The translations under genes and the position numbers were made by a program. From NCBI GenBank assembly GCA_905480565.1, contig CAJQQW010000405.1, positions 1 through 8,998 on the forward strand: a DNA stretch of 8,998 bases, given 5' to 3'. The notes beneath the pieces are model-generated. The model saw only the letters and a program-made list of their open reading frames with translations, did not search any database and was not told where the DNA came from. Shown piece after piece: positions 6,138 to 8,998 of the stretch (position 1 is its first letter; each line of letters begins with the position of its first letter). This stretch comes from an uncultured Halioglobus sp. GTDB taxonomy: Bacteria; Pseudomonadota; Gammaproteobacteria; Pseudomonadales; Halieaceae.

Positions 6138-6160
6138 GTGGATTACCAGAGTTATCCACA
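6138..6160. promoter_or_regulatory. Perfect DnaA-box-like sequence within a GTGGAT/ATCCAC palindrome
   Basis: The plus strand reads TTATCCACA at 6152-6160, identical to the strong DnaA-box consensus. Its ATCCAC forms a 6-bp inverted repeat with GTGGAT at 6138-6143, with ten bases between. A lone box is not an origin, and a nine-base match in a window this size has a chance of several percent. The palindrome may instead be an operator for an unrelated regulator. Confidence 0.3.
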
Positions 6161-6388
6161 AAAAAATTTAGCTTCGGGTCTGAGGTTAACACGGGGCAGG
6201 TGGACATGCCCGTTGAGGTCTCGAATTTGTGAACCGTTCCCACAATACCTTCTGAATAGCGTCGCCGGACAAGCAGAGCCTGTGTACTATGAGAATATAA
6301 TCAATATAAATCAATAGTTTACAGATTCTTCGCGTATTAATATTGGACGCCAGCGTACGACCTGGAGTCGTTACGAGCGGGTTTCGTA

Positions 6389-7636
6389 CTACAGCAGGAT
6401 TTGCGCAGGCTGTGGATGACTCAGAAAATCCCGCGGGCTTGCGGTGAAGCCATAGGCGCCGGACTGGAACAGCGCTATCAGGTCGCCCGGGCCGGCGGGG
6501 GGCAGTTCCACTCGATTGCCTAGCAAGTCGAGAGGTGTGCAAAGCGGCCCGACCACTTGCACGGTCTCCAGTTCTGGAGCGTTGACCCGGTTACCGATGC
6601 ACAGCGGGTAGTTCTTGCGTATCACCTGTCCGAAGTTGCCTGACGCCGCCAAATGGTGATGCAGTCCGCCGTTAGTGACAAGAAATATCTCTCCACGGGA
6701 GACTTTACGGTCCACAATTTCACAGACATAGATGCCGGCCTCAGCCGTGAGGTAGCGGCCCAGTTCCATTACGATTTCGGCACCGGGCAGTTTTTTACTG
6801 GCAGTTTCCAGCAACGGAGCCAGGTTCGCAGCAATCGGAGCCAAGTCGAGGCGCTGTTCCCCGGGAAAGTAAGGAATACCCAGGCCGCCACCAATGTTGA
6901 GCCAGCGCAACGGCGCGGGGGCATGCTCTGCTAGCTTATAGGCCAGTTCGAAAGTCTTCTCCTGCGCCTCCATAATGGCTTCTTCACGGAGGTTCTGAGA
7001 GCCGCTGAAAATGTGGAAGCCCATAAAATCAAGTGGCAGGCTGCCCAGCTCAGCCAGCATATCCGGTACGCTTTCGGCGTCCACCCCAAATGGCTTTGGC
7101 CCGCTGCCCATTTTCATTCCTGCCGCTTTCAGCTCAAAATCTGGATTGACCCGGATAGATACAGTCGGGCGCCTGCCGGTTGCATGTGCCAGGGCAGCGA
7201 TTCGCTTCATTTCCGTTGGAGATTCCATATTGATGATAACGCCGCTGGCAACCGCTGCTCGCAAGTCCTCATCGGACTTTCCTGGGCCTGCGAAACTAAT
7301 ATCGCTTGGGTCGGTGCCCGTGGCCAGGGCCACCTCAAGTTCGGCCGCAGAGGCCACGTCAAGACCATCCGTCTCATTTGCCAGGTGTTGTACCACCTCC
7401 GGCATGGGGTTTGCCTTCATTGCGTAGTGTAGGTGAATGCTCTGAGGTAACGCTCGGCGCAGCGATTCCACTTTTTCGGTCATTACAGATCTGTCATAAA
7501 CATAGAAAGGGGTCTGGCCCACGTCGCTGGTGATTTCGGTGATTGCCTGCCCGCCAATCGTCAGGCAGTTATTCACCACCTCAAACTGATTCATGGGAGC
7601 ATGGCGCGGGATTGTTTTGACGTTACTTTCACTCAT
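6389..7636 (-). CDS. PLP-dependent decarboxylase, exosortase A system-associated type
   Basis: A 415-residue fold-type III PLP enzyme of the ornithine/diaminopimelate decarboxylase superfamily. The PLP lysine is K74 in HYAMKANP (70-77). Other conserved parts are H208 in GFHIFSGSQN (206-215), the phosphate-binding GGGLG (249-253), ELGR (291-294), the active-site cysteine C366 in GPLCTPLD (363-370) and Y395 in SGAYGF (392-397). The GPLCTPLD and SGAYGFTASPRDFLSH pattern fits the exosortase A-associated family (TIGR03099 type) better than housekeeping LysA. The substrate is unknown. I start it at ATG 7636-7634 because it overlaps the ligase stop (ATGA) and has AGGA nine bases upstream; an in-frame extension to 7774 would run inside the ligase and adds unconserved sequence. 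It probably decarboxylates an amino acid used together with the ligase. Cytoplasmic; no signal peptide. Confidence 0.93.
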   Translation of the reverse strand: MSESNVKTIPRHAPMNQFEVVNNCLTIGGQAITEITSDVGQTPFYVYDRSVMTEKVESLRRALPQSIHLHYAMKANPMPEVVQHLANETDGLDVASAAELEVALATGTDPSDISFAGPGKSDEDLRAAVASGVIINMESPTEMKRIAALAHATGRRPTVSIRVNPDFELKAAGMKMGSGPKPFGVDAESVPDMLAELGSLPLDFMGFHIFSGSQNLREEAIMEAQEKTFELAYKLAEHAPAPLRWLNIGGGLGIPYFPGEQRLDLAPIAANLAPLLETASKKLPGAEIVMELGRYLTAEAGIYVCEIVDRKVSRGEIFLVTNGGLHHHLAASGNFGQVIRKNYPLCIGNRVNAPELETVQVVGPLCTPLDLLGNRVELPPAGPGDLIALFQSGAYGFTASPRDFLSHPQPAQILL

Positions 7637-8998
7637 TCGGACGCTTCCTGAAATAGATTCTGATACTCGCGGGATAATACACGTCGATCTATTTTGCCGT
7701 TCTGGTTGTGCGGTAGCGATTCGCGCGAAATTACTTTCGCTGGCACCATAAAGTTTGGCATTTCTGCGCGGCAATGATTCAAAATCGCTGCCTCAAAGTC
7801 AGGGCCCAAAGCGTGTCCCGCTGCGGGAGTCACAAGCAGCAGAATAGCCTGCCCCAGCGTCGGATGGGCTATTCCTAAAGCGGCTGCGCCCGTCGCGAAG
7901 CCCGATGCGAATGTCACTTCTTCAACTTCAGTCGGACTTACCCGATACCCTGAGGTTTTGATCATCTCGTCCTTGCGACTAATAAAGTACAGGTAGCCTT
8001 CCGCGTCTTTTATTACCTGGTCACCCGACCAGACAGCCATTTCCTCGGAGATTATTTCCCGGGGCCTGCCGGGGCAAGGCTTGAAGCGCTCGGCGGTTTT
8101 CTCAGGATCGTTCCAGTAGCCCAAGCTCACCAGAGCGCCGCGGTGAACGAGTTCCCCGGGTTCATTGGGACCGCACTCCTCACCAAGGTCATTGATGACC
8201 AGTATTTCCGCGTTGGGAATCGCCTTGCCAATGGACTCCGGGCGCTTAGCGACCTGTTCTGGTGGGAGGTAGGTAGACCGGAAGGCCTCGGTGAGCCCGT
8301 ACATGAGATAGACCAGTGTATTTGGGAGAGCTTCTTGCAGCTTTTGCGTGGTGGCGACGGGCATTGCGCCGCCTGTATTGGCGATGTAGCGCATGCTTGA
8401 TCTGGCCTCCTGCGACCATTCGAGATCTTTAAGCTGGTTCCAGAGCGGCGGAACTGCGGTAAGCCCGGTTACACCATATCTTTCTACCGCTCGAATGACA
8501 TCGCGTGGCAGCAGGTAGTCCATCAGCACCGCGGATGCGGAAACGGAAAAAGCGGTGGTCAGTTGGCTGAGGCCGGCGTCGAAACTCAGGGGAAGAACGG
8601 CCAGCAACCTGTCTTGCGAGGTATTGCCCAGGTAGCTTGCCACACTATTCGCGCCCGCCACCATGTTGCGGTGAGAGAGCACGACGCCCTTGGGGTTGCC
8701 GGTGCTGCCAGAAGTATAGAGTATCGCGGCTACATCAGTGTCTATTATACGATGAGGCGACCGCCCCAGAGTATCTTGCAGGCAAAAATCGTGGTATCCC
8801 AGCAGCGATTGCCCAATACCAAGCTCGTCCTCGGCTGCAGGCGCATCTACCAGTACGATACTATGCAGGTCGGGACAGTTTCGTAAGACTGGCTGAATGG
8901 TTTTCAGTCTGGCGGCAGAAGTGACCAATACCTTGACGTTGCAGTGGGGAAGAATATGGGCCAGCTGTCGCGGCTTGAGTAGGGGGTTTACCGGGACA
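7633..8998 (-). CDS. Acyl-CoA/acyl-AMP ligase, exosortase A-associated type (N-terminus beyond window)
   Basis: An adenylate-forming enzyme (ANL superfamily), open to the right edge; 454 C-terminal residues are visible and probably some 60-70 are missing. The in-frame TTG at 8928 is internal, since family-like sequence (VPVNPLLKPRQLAHILPHC) continues upstream of it. Counted from the first visible residue: P-loop YTSGSTGNPKG (94-104), aromatic/acceptor motif MYGLTEA (232-238), the ribose-binding D326 in SGD, the hinge RKDEMIKTSGYRVSPTEVEE (342-361) and the catalytic lysine K435 in NQNGKIDR (432-439). It activates a carboxylic acid as acyl-AMP and passes it to CoA or a carrier protein. The four-base overlap with the PLP decarboxylase indicates coupled translation. 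This pair marks XrtA/PEP-CTERM exopolysaccharide loci (TIGR03098 type); the acid is unknown. A partner carrier protein may be encoded beyond the edge. Confidence 0.93.
   Translation of the reverse strand, partial: VPVNPLLKPRQLAHILPHCNVKVLVTSAARLKTIQPVLRNCPDLHSIVLVDAPAAEDELGIGQSLLGYHDFCLQDTLGRSPHRIIDTDVAAILYTSGSTGNPKGVVLSHRNMVAGANSVASYLGNTSQDRLLAVLPLSFDAGLSQLTTAFSVSASAVLMDYLLPRDVIRAVERYGVTGLTAVPPLWNQLKDLEWSQEARSSMRYIANTGGAMPVATTQKLQEALPNTLVYLMYGLTEAFRSTYLPPEQVAKRPESIGKAIPNAEILVINDLGEECGPNEPGELVHRGALVSLGYWNDPEKTAERFKPCPGRPREIISEEMAVWSGDQVIKDAEGYLYFISRKDEMIKTSGYRVSPTEVEEVTFASGFATGAAALGIAHPTLGQAILLLVTPAAGHALGPDFEAAILNHCRAEMPNFMVPAKVISRESLPHNQNGKIDRRVLSREYQNLFQEASE

Larger units (their letters stand above)
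5994..6388 (-). other. 395-base non-coding region between decarboxylase and sugar transferase genes
   Basis: I see no convincing gene here. From the decarboxylase side it holds an AT-rich stretch (about 6287-6352) with a near-direct repeat of ATTGATT on the minus strand, a weak imperfect hairpin at 6190-6212 with no T-tract, a DnaA-box-like palindrome (6138-6160), a 7-bp inverted repeat (6089-6114), a possible -10 (6083-6078), and two copies of CTGGAGGA close to the sugar-transferase start. Its length and content suggest that the sugar transferase has its own promoter and is not simply read through from the ligase-decarboxylase pair. No good intrinsic terminator for the decarboxylase was found. 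Confidence 0.6.

Noticed and set aside
6190..6212. Imperfect hairpin ACGGG...CCCGT after the decarboxylase as terminator
   Set aside because: Five pairs plus a bulge, with no T-tract on either strand and nearly 180 bases from the stop codon.
6296..6301. Perfect TATAAT on the plus strand in the 6 kb intergenic region
   Set aside because: There is no -35 at a suitable distance and no plus-strand gene downstream; the surrounding stretch is simply AT-rich.
6186..6542. 118-codon minus-strand open frame across the decarboxylase end and the intergenic region
   Set aside because: Its first half is an out-of-frame copy of the decarboxylase gene, and the rest is low-quality sequence without a start or ribosome site of its own.
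7637..7774. In-frame N-terminal extension of the decarboxylase to an ATG at 7774
   Set aside because: It lies inside the ligase coding region and its residues do not look like the family. The ATGA overlap start at 7636 with AGGA upstream is far better.
290..8924. Plus-strand open frames across the window
   Set aside because: All lie opposite well supported minus-strand genes and none encodes a recognisable protein.
8926..8928. TTG as the start of the acyl-CoA ligase
   Set aside because: The frame stays open to the window edge and the upstream residues match the family, so this is an internal leucine codon.

Overview
All recognisable genes in this window lie on the minus strand, so the biological reading direction is from 8998 towards 1. 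The gene families and moderate GC content suggest a proteobacterium, most likely a marine-type gammaproteobacterium. The clues are a YaeJ/ArfB close to the E. coli protein, a GGDEF-EAL protein, an exosortase A (XrtA)/PEP-CTERM-type exopolysaccharide locus and a Tat-exported DUF1214 protein. No rRNA, tRNA, insertion sequence or CRISPR array was seen. Genus-level placement cannot be supported from the sequence alone.

Right part (about 6389-8998): an acyl-CoA/acyl-AMP ligase cut by the right edge overlaps, by the four bases ATGA, a fold-type III PLP decarboxylase. Both resemble the 'exosortase A-associated' ligase and decarboxylase families (the TIGR03098 and TIGR03099 type). These accompany EPS/PEP-CTERM clusters and their substrate is not established. 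The rest of that cluster would be expected beyond the right edge.

Middle part (about 4132-6388): a 395-base non-coding gap carries a 7-bp inverted repeat beside a possible -10 element, a perfect 9-base DnaA-box-like site inside a short palindrome, and a duplicated Shine-Dalgarno motif. It precedes a polyprenyl-phosphate sugar transferase of the PEP-CTERM-associated type, which starts repeat-unit assembly of an exopolysaccharide. Next comes an unrecognised 90-residue single-pass membrane protein whose tail is rich in Asp-Arg-Arg motifs.

Left part (1-3987): a membrane-bound GGDEF-EAL protein with HAMP and both catalytic signatures intact may link the EPS genes to c-di-GMP signalling. Its GGDEF domain has an unusual spacer between the RxxD inhibitory-site motif and the GGDEF loop. 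After it comes a closely spaced group of three: arfB (ribosome rescue), an NTF2/SnoaL-like protein, and a Tat-signal DUF1214 protein cut by the left edge.

The least explained parts are the 90-residue DRR protein, the structured intergenic regions on both sides of the sugar transferase gene, the inserted loop in the GGDEF domain, and a near-perfect sigma-54 promoter match inside the DUF1214 gene.
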